NCBI GenBank assembly: GCA_018828145.1
Contig: JAHJWO010000009.1
Span: 1 to 64,000 of the forward strand
Direction: 5' to 3'
DNA length: 64,000 bases
DNA from: Alphaproteobacteria bacterium
Lineage (GTDB): Bacteria; Pseudomonadota; Alphaproteobacteria; Rhizobiales; Devosiaceae
The position numbers and the translations under genes were made by a program. The notes beneath the pieces were generated by a model, which saw only the letters and a program-made list of their open reading frames with translations, did not search any database and had not been told where the DNA came from. Positions 39,340 through 51,718 of the stretch are shown one piece after another (positions within the stretch are counted from its first letter, which is position 1; the number at the start of each line of letters is the position of its first letter).

Positions 39340-39422
39340 AAATAGCGCACATTCAAGGCATGGCCACCTGCGGTGTCGGCGCGTTGCGCAGCCTCCAAGA
39401 GCGTGGAATAAGGAGAGAACTG

Positions 39423-40499
<1,077 letters not shown>

Positions 40500-40524
40500 G
40501 CTATCCACCCATGCAGGGTTTGCT

Positions 40525-40556
40525 GGAGGCATCGCGCAGGCGGTGCCTCTTTTTTG
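40525..40556 (+). terminator. recA terminator
   Basis: GAGGCA / TGCCTC stem with a 12-base loop followed by TTTTTTG, 26 bases after the recA stop. Confidence 0.82.
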
Positions 40557-40676
40557 TTTGGGCGCCGTGATGCCAGTGCCGCAGCAATGCTGGACATTGC
40601 CGCGACCGGCACGATAGAAAGCCAGCCGACCTTCTCTGCGGCGCATCGCGCCATTCTCCGCAATGAAAGCCTTCTG

Positions 40677-43325
<2,649 letters not shown>

Positions 43326-43343
43326 GCAATCGCCACAAACAGC

Positions 43344-43374
43344 AAATCCCCGCTTCGGCGGGGATTTTTGTTTT
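43344..43374 (+). terminator. alaS terminator
   Basis: AATCCCCGC / GCGGGGATT stem with TTCG loop and TTTTGTTTT tail, 20 bases after the alaS stop. It may also serve the convergent transporter gene. Confidence 0.9.
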
Positions 43375-43383
43375 GCAGGCTTG

Positions 43384-44268
43384 CTACAGCCCGGTGCGGT
43401 AGAAGAACAGCCGCGGCTTCCAGACGATCTTCATCTTTTCCGTCAGCACATTGGCCAGGCCCGCCGCGAGCACGATGACGAGGCCGGCAATGGCCAGCAG
43501 GTCCGGCACCTCGCCATAAAAGGCCGCGCCGAGCACGATGGCCCAGATGAGCTGGCTATACTGCACGGGCGCGACCAGATTGGCCGGCGTCACCTTGGTC
43601 GCCTGAATGATCAGCAGGCCGCCGACGCCGCCGAACAGGCCGATAATGAGGAATATCCCCAGCTGCTCCCAGGTGGGCCAGACAAAGGTAGGCAGCATCA
43701 GCACGAAGTTGACGGCGAGCGAATAGAGCGCCAGCACGCCCACAATGCTCACGCGGCGCTCGGTCGGGGCGATGTGGCGCAGGATGACCGTGGTGGTCGC
43801 GCCGAAGAAGATGGCAGCAAAGGCCGCCAGATGGCCCAGCTCGAGCGTGCGCATGCCTGGCCGCACCACCAGCAGCACGCCGAGAAAGCCAACGAAGAGC
43901 AGCAGCCAGCGCAGTTTGCGGACATGCTCCTTGAGCAACAGGACCGACAGCGCCGTCACGACAATCGGTGTCATGAAGGCGATGGCATAGACCTCGGCAA
44001 AGGCAATGTGGGTAAAGGCATACATTATGCAGGCCGTGCCGCAGATGGCGGTGACGCAGCGCAGCTGCAGCAGCCATTTGTGGCGCAGCTGAAACATCTC
44101 GCCCCAGCGCTCGTGACGATTGGTGACGATCAGCGGGATCACCGAAAAGGCGGTGGTGAAGAAGGCCAGCTCGAACACCGAGATGCCGGTGCCGATCCCC
44201 TTGATCAATGCGTCGGCCATGGAAAAGCTGGCATAGGCCAGAAAGGCTAGGAAGACGCCGACCGGCAT
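43384..44268 (-). CDS. DMT-family (EamA) transporter 1
   Basis: This 294-residue inner-membrane protein has ten predicted helices in two EamA repeats. It starts MPVGVFLAFLAYASFSMADA, as its tandem neighbour does (MPVGVIYAVVAYSVYSCGDA), which is why I chose 44268 over an upstream start at 44316. Visible family features are DALIKGIGTG, a VVLKEHVRKLRW-like segment and VQYSQLIWAIVLGA. Substrate unknown. Confidence 0.88.
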   Translation of the reverse strand: MPVGVFLAFLAYASFSMADALIKGIGTGISVFELAFFTTAFSVIPLIVTNRHERWGEMFQLRHKWLLQLRCVTAICGTACIMYAFTHIAFAEVYAIAFMTPIVVTALSVLLLKEHVRKLRWLLLFVGFLGVLLVVRPGMRTLELGHLAAFAAIFFGATTTVILRHIAPTERRVSIVGVLALYSLAVNFVLMLPTFVWPTWEQLGIFLIIGLFGGVGGLLIIQATKVTPANLVAPVQYSQLIWAIVLGAAFYGEVPDLLAIAGLVIVLAAGLANVLTEKMKIVWKPRLFFYRTGL

Positions 44269-44351
44269 CGAAAGACCTGAAATATGAGGAAGACTCGGAA
44301 AAGCTGCCGTTACCATACAAGCGCCGATTGTCGGCGTCGACCATGGCGACG

Positions 44352-45284
44352 CTAGATTTCCGGGCCCTGCACTTCGGTAATGTCGGTGGGCGAGCTGGGC
44401 CGGCGGGCGCGGTATTCGGCGAAGCGCCCGGCAATGCGGGTGCGGGCGCCGTCGATGAACACGTTGACCAGCCCCGACAGCACCACCACGGCCAGACCGA
44501 TATAGGCGACGAAATCGGGATATTCGAAGTAGAAGAACGCGCCCAGGCCGATGGCCCAGACGATCTGCACATACTGGATCGGCGCCACCTGGCTGGCCGG
44601 GGCATTGCGCGTGGCGGCGATCAGCAGGATATGGCCCATGCCCACCATGCTGCCGGAGGCGGCCAGCAGGCCAAATTGCTGCGCGGTCGGCATGATGAAG
44701 CTGGGCGCCATCAGCACGGCATTGATGACGATGACATAGAGCGCGGGCAGCACGATCAGGCTCACCCGCTTCTCGGTCGGCGCGATGACGCGGAGGATGG
44801 TGGTGGTGGAGGCGCCGAACACGGCACAGAGCAGGGCGGTCAGGTGCCCCAGTTCCAGCTCGCGGAAGCCCGGCCGCACCACCAGCATGACGCCGAGGAA
44901 ACCCAGCGCCAGCATGGCCCAGCGGATGGCATCGACCTTTTCCTTGAGGAACAGCACCGACATGACGGTGATGAACAGCGGCATCATGAAGACCAGCGAA
45001 TAGGTCTCGGCAAAGGGGATGGTGGTGAAGGACACGGTCACCAGGATCGCCGAGGCCACGCCGGTAAACGAGCGCAGATGCACGAGGAAGGGATGCTTGA
45101 GCCGGAAGCTGTCGTGCCAGCGCTCACCCTTCGGCTTGGCGAAGGCGGCCGGGATCAGGCCGAAGACGGCAATGAAAAAGCCAATTTCGAAAACGGATAG
45201 GTCCTGCCCGAAGCCCTTGATGATGGCATCACCACAGGAATAGACCGAGTAGGCGACAACCGCATAAATCACGCCGACCGGCAT
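44352..45284 (-). CDS. DMT-family (EamA) transporter 2
   Basis: This 310-residue ten-helix protein is a paralogue of transporter 1, same strand and about 83 bases apart, sharing MPVGV at the start and the IQYVQIVWAIGLGAFFYFEY / VQYSQLIWAIVLGAAFYGEV segment. Its C-terminus ends with a proline/arginine tail. The substrate is not evident. The ATG at 45284 is chosen by alignment with its paralogue; longer in-frame reading to 45698 is not supported. Confidence 0.88.
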   Translation of the reverse strand: MPVGVIYAVVAYSVYSCGDAIIKGFGQDLSVFEIGFFIAVFGLIPAAFAKPKGERWHDSFRLKHPFLVHLRSFTGVASAILVTVSFTTIPFAETYSLVFMMPLFITVMSVLFLKEKVDAIRWAMLALGFLGVMLVVRPGFRELELGHLTALLCAVFGASTTTILRVIAPTEKRVSLIVLPALYVIVINAVLMAPSFIMPTAQQFGLLAASGSMVGMGHILLIAATRNAPASQVAPIQYVQIVWAIGLGAFFYFEYPDFVAYIGLAVVVLSGLVNVFIDGARTRIAGRFAEYRARRPSSPTDITEVQGPEI

Positions 45285-45529
45285 GGCGAATCCAATGAAA
45301 TCGAGTTGTGGGCAATGGCGCGACCATAGGTTGGCGCCGCGATTTGGTCGACACAAATAGCACGGGGCCCGCCGCCCGCAGTGGAATTGCGAAAAATGGC
45401 GCCCCGCCGGTAGGGCCACGTTAGCCACTCGGGCAGGCCGGCGATCACAAATTGCATCCGGCCTCGGGGCGTTAACCCGGCAACAAGCGCCTGCGCCGCT
45501 AACTTGCCTCCAAACCAGGAGGTTTCCGA

Positions 45530-46510
45530 ATGAACTTATCAGCGAGAACGCTGGCTGCAGCAGTACTGGCATGGCTGGCCCTGGCGACCATGGCCACGGC
45601 CGATGACTGGATGGTGGACCGGCTGCGTGGACAGGCCATGGTGCAGGTCGATGGGCAGTGGCGGGATCTCGCGCGCGGCGACATTGTCGATGACTCAAGC
45701 CCGATCAAATCCCTCGATGGCAGCCGCGTGACCTTTGTGCGCGGCGTGGAGCGCATCGAGTTGAGCGGCGCAACCGAAATACGGATTTTCGACCGGGTCG
45801 GCGAGAAGATGACGACGGTCATGCAGGCCTATGGCGAGGTGACGATCGAGGCGGAGCGGCGCAACGTCCAGCATTTCTCGGTGCAGACGCCTTACCTGGC
45901 GGCCATCGTCAAGGGAACGCGGTTCACTGTCGTTTCCGATGACAGGCAATCCAATGTGGAAGTCTCGCGCGGGCTGGTACAGGTCCAGGATTACGTGCAC
46001 GAGGTGGCAACCGATATCGCGCCCGGACAGACGGCAGTGGTGGCCGATGATGTCGCCCTGCAGGTGACCGGCCGCGGCGCCAAGGCCCCGATGGTGACGT
46101 TCGATGGCGTGCTCGTCTCCGATCCGGTGCCGGGTGAGCCGGGCAATTCCACCAACAACGGCAATGGCCGTGGTGGTGCGGGCAACAGCGAGAACACGCC
46201 GGCTGCCAGCAAGAGCAATGGCAATGGTGGCGCGGGCAATAACGGCAAGGGTCCCGGCGGCAACAACGGCAACGGTAACGGCGCCAGCGGCAATGGCGGC
46301 GGCGGCAACAATGGCGATGGCAATGGCGGGGGCGCCGCGAGCAATAACGGCAATGGTGGCGGTGGTGCGGGCAAGAGCGAAGATACCCCGGCCGGCAACA
46401 ACGGCAACCATGGCGGCAGCGGGAATGGCGGCGGTGCCGCTCACAACAATGGCAACGGCAGCGGTGGCGCCGGAAACAGCGAGAATACGCCGGCTGCCGG
46501 GCGCCAATAG
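45530..46510 (+). CDS. FecR-domain protein with N/G-rich tail
   Basis: This 326-residue secreted protein has a signal peptide (MNLSARTLAAAVLAWLALAT, cleavage after ATA). Residues 28-190 are a FecR-type beta domain (RLRGQAMVQVDGQWRDLARGD and YLAAIVKGTRFTVVSDDRQS are the family signature). From about residue 200 to the end the sequence is nearly all N, G, A and S with repeated GGAGNSENTPA, GGAGKSEDTPA motifs, a flexible wall- or surface-exposed tail. RBS AGGAGG is strong. It ends 13 bases from the convergent CHASE2-EAL gene. Confidence 0.85.
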   Translation: MNLSARTLAAAVLAWLALATMATADDWMVDRLRGQAMVQVDGQWRDLARGDIVDDSSPIKSLDGSRVTFVRGVERIELSGATEIRIFDRVGEKMTTVMQAYGEVTIEAERRNVQHFSVQTPYLAAIVKGTRFTVVSDDRQSNVEVSRGLVQVQDYVHEVATDIAPGQTAVVADDVALQVTGRGAKAPMVTFDGVLVSDPVPGEPGNSTNNGNGRGGAGNSENTPAASKSNGNGGAGNNGKGPGGNNGNGNGASGNGGGGNNGDGNGGGAASNNGNGGGGAGKSEDTPAGNNGNHGGSGNGGGAAHNNGNGSGGAGNSENTPAAGRQ

Positions 46511-46523
46511 CGACCGGGTGTCG

Positions 46524-48839
46524 CTAGGAAGGACCCTGCTGGCCGGCTAGTCTTGCCCGCAGCTCCATCTGGCTTATCGGCCTTCCGAGCAGATAACCCT
46601 GCCCGAAATTGCAGCCCCAGCCGAGGAGCTGGCTTGCCTGCTCCTCGGTCTCGATCCCCTCGGCGACGGCAACCTTGCCCAGTCGCGTGCAGAGCTCGAC
46701 GACAGTGTGCAGCAGCGCATCGTCGGCGGGCTGCCGGCCCAGGCGCCGGACGAAGCTCTGGTCGATCTTGATCTTGTCGAAGGGCAGGGTGCTAAGATAG
46801 CTCAGCGCCGAATAGCCGGTTCCGAAATCGTCAAGCGACAGTTGCACACCGATCTGCTTGAGCCTGCTCAGCAGGGCTTGGGCGTCGTCGAGATGTTCGA
46901 CCAGGGCGCCCTCGGTGATTTCCACATCCAGGCGATCGGGTGCCAGGCCGGACACGTCGAGCGCATGCGAAACATCACCCAGAATGTCACTGAGGCGCAG
47001 CTGGGCAGGCGACACGTTAACGGCGACGCGGACCGGCAAGGGCCAGGTGGCACATTCGCGGCAGGCGGCAACCAGGGCCCAGCGTCCAAGCTCGACAATA
47101 TATCCGGTCTCCTCGGCGAGGGGGATGAAGTCTGCGGGTGAAATGGCGCCGTGCTGGGGATGATCCCAGCGCATCAGGGCCTCGGCCCCTATGATGGTGC
47201 GACTGCGCAGATCGATCTGCGGCTGATAGACGAGGCTGAGCTGGTTGGCAGCGATGGCTTCGCGCATCTCGAGGTCGATCTGGCGGCGCCGATCGATGGC
47301 CTGGCTCTGGGCGGGGTCGAAGCCGTTGCGCTCCAGCCCGCCCGCTTCGCCATGCAGGAGCGCAATGCGGGCGTTGCGCAGCAGGGACCGTTCGACATTG
47401 TCGCCGGTGGCATGTGCCATCGCGATGTCTATCGTGATGCCGTGCCCCGCCACGCGCTGGGTTCCAGAGATGGCACGGCGAATGTCGTTGCACATTGCCG
47501 CGGTTGCGGCGTCGTCCAGCGCCGTGTCGAAGCAGAGGGCAAAGACGTCCTGCGCTACATAGGCGAGCAGGGTGTGCGGCAGGGCGGCCAGGCGCGTGCC
47601 GGTGTTGCGGAGCACCGCATCGGAAATGTCGGTGCCGAGCGTGCCGCGGACATGGTCGAGGCGCCGGAGCTTGATCAGGATGATGGTGCCGACCGGCCCC
47701 AGACGCGGAAGGGCCTCGACCAGACCCGTGCGCGATAGCGTCCCCGTCGTTTCGTCATGGGTCGCCAGGTATGCAAGGCGCCGTTGCGCCGCACGCCGCT
47801 GACGAATCTGGTCGCCCACTTCGTTGGAGAGGGCCGCGGCAAAAAGCACGGGCAGCCCGGCATGGAGCACCGCGGTGTCGATCATCATTGCGTTGCCCAG
47901 ATAGGCGATGAGGCTGATGCCTTCCCAGGCCAGCATGGTCGCCAGGACGAGGCCGCCAATGCCCCAGATCGGGATCCGGCCCCCGAATGCGGCCAGCATC
48001 AAGGCGCACATGCCCAGGACAAGGGCGGAGGGCAGAAAGCCCAACTCGCGCAGGGGGCGGTCGAGGATCAGGGTCTCGACGGCCAGGGCCTGGACGATCG
48101 GACCGGGAATGGTCCCGAAGCGCGGCACCTGAAAGAAGTCCCGCAATTCCACGGCGGTGGCGCCCACAATGACATTGCGGTCGCGGAAGGCGTCGGCAGC
48201 CACGCGACCTTCAATCACGTCGATGAAGGAGAAGCGCGCCAGGGCATTGGCGTCGATGCCATAGTCGATCCCGACATGGTCCACCTGCTCCACGACACGT
48301 CCCGAAAGCACATGGGCCAGCGCGGGAATGAAGCTGCCGTCGCTGGACAGTCCCGACAGAAACTGCCGCGCCAGCCCCAGCTCGTCGAGCAGGATATTCA
48401 CGCTGGCCGCGCCGGCATGCTCCAGGAAGGCGGGCAGTGGCTCGGCGAGGACAGGGCCCTCAGGGGTCTGCTGCTGAAAGGCGCCCAGCCAGGCATAGCC
48501 TCCGGCCCGGGCAAGGGCATCGGCAAAAGGCTGGTCCTGGTCGGGCGTGCTGGCGCTGGAAAAGTCGATGTCGAAGGCGATTTCGGCAGCGTCCATTGCC
48601 ACCAGCCGATCCAGCAGTCGGGCATAGAGCGCGCGAGGCCACGGCCAGACCCCGATTTCGGCGAGGCTCTTGCTGTCGATCTCGACCAGAACGGTGCGTC
48701 CGGAAGGCTCCAGTCCTGCCAGGCTGAAGCGGATATCCTGCAGGAGCTTGTCCTGCGATGCCAGGCCGCCCGCGGCGGTCATCGCGATCAGGCCCGCCAG
48801 AAGCGCTGCGATGAGTCCCAATCGAAACCAGCGATTCAC
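46524..48839 (-). CDS. CHASE2-EAL signalling protein (degenerate GGDEF)
   Basis: This 771-residue membrane protein is predicted to be a c-di-GMP phosphodiesterase with an extracytoplasmic CHASE2 sensor. Residues 1-25 are a membrane helix, then CHASE2 (SKSLAEIGVWPWPRALYARL, AEIAFDIDFSSASTPD), three helices at about 270-340, a GGDEF-like domain whose active motif is missing (AQDVF in place of GG(D/E)EF), and an intact EAL domain (IGAEALMRWDHPQHG, NVSPAQL, EITEGALVE, DDFGTGYSALSYL, KIDQSFVRRL). Neighbour is a FecR protein on the other strand. Genes with FecR beside CHASE2 are common. Confidence 0.9.
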   Translation of the reverse strand: MNRWFRLGLIAALLAGLIAMTAAGGLASQDKLLQDIRFSLAGLEPSGRTVLVEIDSKSLAEIGVWPWPRALYARLLDRLVAMDAAEIAFDIDFSSASTPDQDQPFADALARAGGYAWLGAFQQQTPEGPVLAEPLPAFLEHAGAASVNILLDELGLARQFLSGLSSDGSFIPALAHVLSGRVVEQVDHVGIDYGIDANALARFSFIDVIEGRVAADAFRDRNVIVGATAVELRDFFQVPRFGTIPGPIVQALAVETLILDRPLRELGFLPSALVLGMCALMLAAFGGRIPIWGIGGLVLATMLAWEGISLIAYLGNAMMIDTAVLHAGLPVLFAAALSNEVGDQIRQRRAAQRRLAYLATHDETTGTLSRTGLVEALPRLGPVGTIILIKLRRLDHVRGTLGTDISDAVLRNTGTRLAALPHTLLAYVAQDVFALCFDTALDDAATAAMCNDIRRAISGTQRVAGHGITIDIAMAHATGDNVERSLLRNARIALLHGEAGGLERNGFDPAQSQAIDRRRQIDLEMREAIAANQLSLVYQPQIDLRSRTIIGAEALMRWDHPQHGAISPADFIPLAEETGYIVELGRWALVAACRECATWPLPVRVAVNVSPAQLRLSDILGDVSHALDVSGLAPDRLDVEITEGALVEHLDDAQALLSRLKQIGVQLSLDDFGTGYSALSYLSTLPFDKIKIDQSFVRRLGRQPADDALLHTVVELCTRLGKVAVAEGIETEEQASQLLGWGCNFGQGYLLGRPISQMELRARLAGQQGPS

Positions 48840-49044
48840 CGTGAAGCCTCCGAACCGTGTTCAACCGACAGCATTAGGCTGCTTCGGTAAAGAGCGGATG
48901 AGCGTCCGCACCGGCTCGGGCGCATCATTCTCAACATGGGCTGAATAGAGCATTCATGCAGGTGTCATCCGCATGATGATTTGAATTGCGCGCGGTTGTG
49001 CAGTCCCCGATAAATTGGACTGACTTTGCTGGAGGGCAATATTC

Positions 49045-50739
49045 ATGCGCATCATTCGTAATCTTGTGCTCGGCGCCATTGCGGCGCTGGGCCTGGCATT
49101 CCCGGCTGTGGCGGCCGAGCGCGCCATCATCGTGCTCGATGGGTCCGGTTCGATGTGGGCGCAGATCGAGGGCAAGGCGCGCATCACCATTGCGCGCGAA
49201 ACGCTGGGCTCGGTGCTGGCGACGCTGCCCGATGAACTCGAGCTGGGCTTCATGACCTATGGCCACCGCGAAAAGGGCAATTGCGCCGATATCGAAATGC
49301 TGGTCCAGCCCGCCACGGGCACCGGCGCGGCCATTGCCGCCGCGGCCGATGGCATCAATCCCAAGGGCATGACGCCAATTTCCGACGCGGTGCGGCTCGC
49401 GGCCGAGGACCTCGCCTTCACCGAACAGAAGGCCACGGTGATCCTGATCACCGATGGGCTGGAAACCTGCGAGGTCGACCCGTGTGCGTTGGCATCGGAC
49501 CTTGAGGCCCAGGGCATCGATTTCACCACCCATGTACTCGGCTTCGGCCTATCGGACGAGGAGGGCCAGCAAGTGGCGTGCCTCGCCGAGAATACCGGCG
49601 GCAAGTATCTGTCGGCCAATGACGGCGCTGCGCTGGTCGATGCCCTGACGGCCACCGTTGCCGAAGTCGCCCAGGCCGCGCCTGAGCCCGAACCAGAGCC
49701 GGCCCCCGAGCCGGAGCCCGCAGCGCTCGACTATACCGTGGCGCCGACTGCCGCGCTTTCGGAGGGCGGCCCGGACATGACCGATGAGGGCAATGACCTG
49801 GTCTGGAGCTTCCACACCGTGGGCGCCGATGGCGCAGCGGGCGAATGGATCCGCACCGAATACCATGCCGGCGCGCAGATCGACATGGAGCCGGGCGACT
49901 ATATCATGCGGGCCGAATGGGGCGCCGCCAGCGTCGACCAGCCGGTGACCGTGGTCGCCGGAGAAGTGATCGCGCCGCATTTCGTGCTCAATGCCGGCAA
50001 GCTCATCGTGCGGCCCTATCCGTCCGAGGGCCAGCCGGTGGATGACGGGGCATCCGTCAATGTCGCCTATCCCGGCGGCGCGGACACGACCGGCTATGGC
50101 GAGAGCACCTTCCGCCTGCCGGCCGGCGAACAGACGCTGACCGTGCGTCTGGGCGAGGGCGAGCATGTCGAGACCTTCACCCTTGCCGCCGGCGAGACCG
50201 TCGAGAAGGACATCGTGCTCGGCGTGGGCCTCGCCGTGATCAATGCCAGCTATGTCGAGGGCCTGCCGGTCGAAGACGGCGGCATGGCCGTCAATATCGC
50301 CAAGGCGCAAAAGGCACTGGATGGCTCGCGCGAAGAGGTCAGCTATGGCTATGGACCGGGCAATGAGTTCGAGCTGCCGCCCGGCGACTATGTCGTCCGC
50401 ATCAGCATGGATGAGGCCATGGTCGAGGTGCCGTTTACCGTCGAGGCCGGCAAGCGCATCGATGTGGAAGGCGTGCTCGATGCCGGCGTGGTCGCCCTCA
50501 CCATGCCGGGGGCAGACAGCTTCAAGCTCTTCGATGCCAGGGCCGATATCCAGGGCAACCGCACCGAGCGCGGCTATGGCTATGACGCGGACCACCAGAC
50601 GACGCTGGCCGCCGGCGACTATCTCGTGCGCGTCCGCTATGACGACGACAGCGAGACGGAAACCGCCTTCACGGTGGTGGCGGGCGAGCGTCTGGAGCTG
50701 ACGGTCGAAAAGGGCGAGGGCAAGTCCAAGACCAAATAG
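49045..50739 (+). CDS. VWA-domain protein with four beta-repeats
   Basis: This 564-residue secreted protein has a signal peptide (MRIIRNLVLGAIAALGLAFP, cleavage after AVAA), then a von Willebrand factor A domain with MIDAS D32-G-S34-G-S36 and LGFGLSDEEGQ, a proline/glutamate linker (PEPEPEPAPEPEPAA) and four beta-sandwich repeats of about 85 residues, each with the pattern P-A-G-D/E-Y-x-V-R... F-T-V-x-A-G-E. An adhesin or envelope-binding scaffold is plausible. The VWA domain with T-D-G-L-E-T-C usually binds metal and protein ligands. Function is not known. Confidence 0.85.
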   Translation: MRIIRNLVLGAIAALGLAFPAVAAERAIIVLDGSGSMWAQIEGKARITIARETLGSVLATLPDELELGFMTYGHREKGNCADIEMLVQPATGTGAAIAAAADGINPKGMTPISDAVRLAAEDLAFTEQKATVILITDGLETCEVDPCALASDLEAQGIDFTTHVLGFGLSDEEGQQVACLAENTGGKYLSANDGAALVDALTATVAEVAQAAPEPEPEPAPEPEPAALDYTVAPTAALSEGGPDMTDEGNDLVWSFHTVGADGAAGEWIRTEYHAGAQIDMEPGDYIMRAEWGAASVDQPVTVVAGEVIAPHFVLNAGKLIVRPYPSEGQPVDDGASVNVAYPGGADTTGYGESTFRLPAGEQTLTVRLGEGEHVETFTLAAGETVEKDIVLGVGLAVINASYVEGLPVEDGGMAVNIAKAQKALDGSREEVSYGYGPGNEFELPPGDYVVRISMDEAMVEVPFTVEAGKRIDVEGVLDAGVVALTMPGADSFKLFDARADIQGNRTERGYGYDADHQTTLAAGDYLVRVRYDDDSETETAFTVVAGERLELTVEKGEGKSKTK

Positions 50740-50766
50740 GCGAACGGCCGGTCACACAATGATCGA

Positions 50767-50792
50767 GGGCGCCCGTTGGGGCGCCCTTTTCA
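50767..50792. terminator. bidirectional terminator between VWA gene and head-GIN gene
   Basis: GGGCGCCC / GGGCGCCC stem (self-complementary arms), GTTG loop and TTTTC, between two convergent genes. Confidence 0.8.
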
Positions 50793-50796
50793 TCTG

Positions 50797-51531
50797 TCAG
50801 TCGTCGAAATGCACGTCGCCGCCGCTCGATTCGTCCACGTCGCGGCTGGCAGGGTTGCCCGATACGTCGATGTCGCCGCCGCTCGAGGCTTCGGCGCGGA
50901 GGCTGGCCGTGGCGTGGACCGAAAGGCTGGCTCCGCTCGACGCGGCGGCGGTCACCGTCTCGGCGACAAGGTCCTCCGCGTCGATGCCGGCGCCGCTCGA
51001 GGCATCGGCGTCAACCGTCTCGGCCGTGCCGGACAGTTCGATATCGGCGCCGCTGGAGGAGGCGATGGTCACCGCGCCCAGCGCGGCGTCGGTCACCGAA
51101 ATGTCGGCGCCGCTCGATGCATCGAGGTCGAGCTCGCCCGCCGTGATGCCGGTCAGCTCGACATCGGCGCCCGAACTGGCGCTGGCGCCGGCCAAGGCGG
51201 GCAGGGTGATATCGATGGTGACGGCATTGCCGCTGTTGAGCAGCATGCCGACCAGGCCCCCGCTGATGATGAAATCGAGAAAGCTCTGCTCGAAGCGGGC
51301 CCGCAGCACGCCGTCCTCGACGGTCAGCCTGAGATTGTCGAGCGCGTCCTGGCTGCGCGACTGCGCATTGACGCTGAAGTCCTGGCCCAGCGCGACCCTG
51401 GCGTCGAGGCCGGTGGCAATGTCCACGCGGTCAAAGCCGGTGAGGTCGAAATCCTTGCTCTGGGCAAAGGCGGTGGTGCTCAGCAGCAGCCCGGCTGTGG
51501 CAGCCAGCGCGATCGCGGTGGTGTGGCGCAT
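50797..51531 (-). CDS. head-GIN (DUF2807) auto-transporter-like protein
   Basis: This 244-residue secreted protein has a signal peptide (MRHTTAIALAATAGLLLSTTAFA) and a right-handed beta-helix-like stretch where SSGADI/SSGADV and SSGGDI recur every 18-25 residues. That is the pattern of the DUF2807 putative auto-transporter adhesin head GIN domain. No anchor is visible. It is convergent to the VWA protein and shares its terminator. Function is not known. Confidence 0.8.
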   Translation of the reverse strand: MRHTTAIALAATAGLLLSTTAFAQSKDFDLTGFDRVDIATGLDARVALGQDFSVNAQSRSQDALDNLRLTVEDGVLRARFEQSFLDFIISGGLVGMLLNSGNAVTIDITLPALAGASASSGADVELTGITAGELDLDASSGADISVTDAALGAVTIASSSGADIELSGTAETVDADASSGAGIDAEDLVAETVTAAASSGASLSVHATASLRAEASSGGDIDVSGNPASRDVDESSGGDVHFDD

Positions 51532-51667
51532 GTTCGGTTCCCTCCGTCACTCGTCCCTTGGAACACTGGATATGGGCGGCGCCCGGCCATGCTCAAGCGG
51601 CGTCGCCCGGCCAAATTTCTCCCCGCAAGGGTTGATAGTTACATGCATGATACCTAGGGCGGAAAAC

Positions 51668-51700
51668 AAAAAGGCCGGGTCGCTAGGACCCGGCCTTTTC
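51668..51700 (-). terminator. icd terminator
   Basis: AAAAGGCCGGGT / ACCCGGCCTTTT stem with an 8-base loop and TTTTTG on the minus strand, 18 bases after the icd stop. Confidence 0.88.
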
Positions 51701-51718
51701 ATTCAGATGCGAAATGGC

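Noticed and set aside
45530..46510. Repeated AAT/GGC-rich DNA as a possible tandem repeat locus
   Set aside because: It is the coding sequence of the N/G-rich FecR tail; the open frame is intact and the repeats are at protein level.
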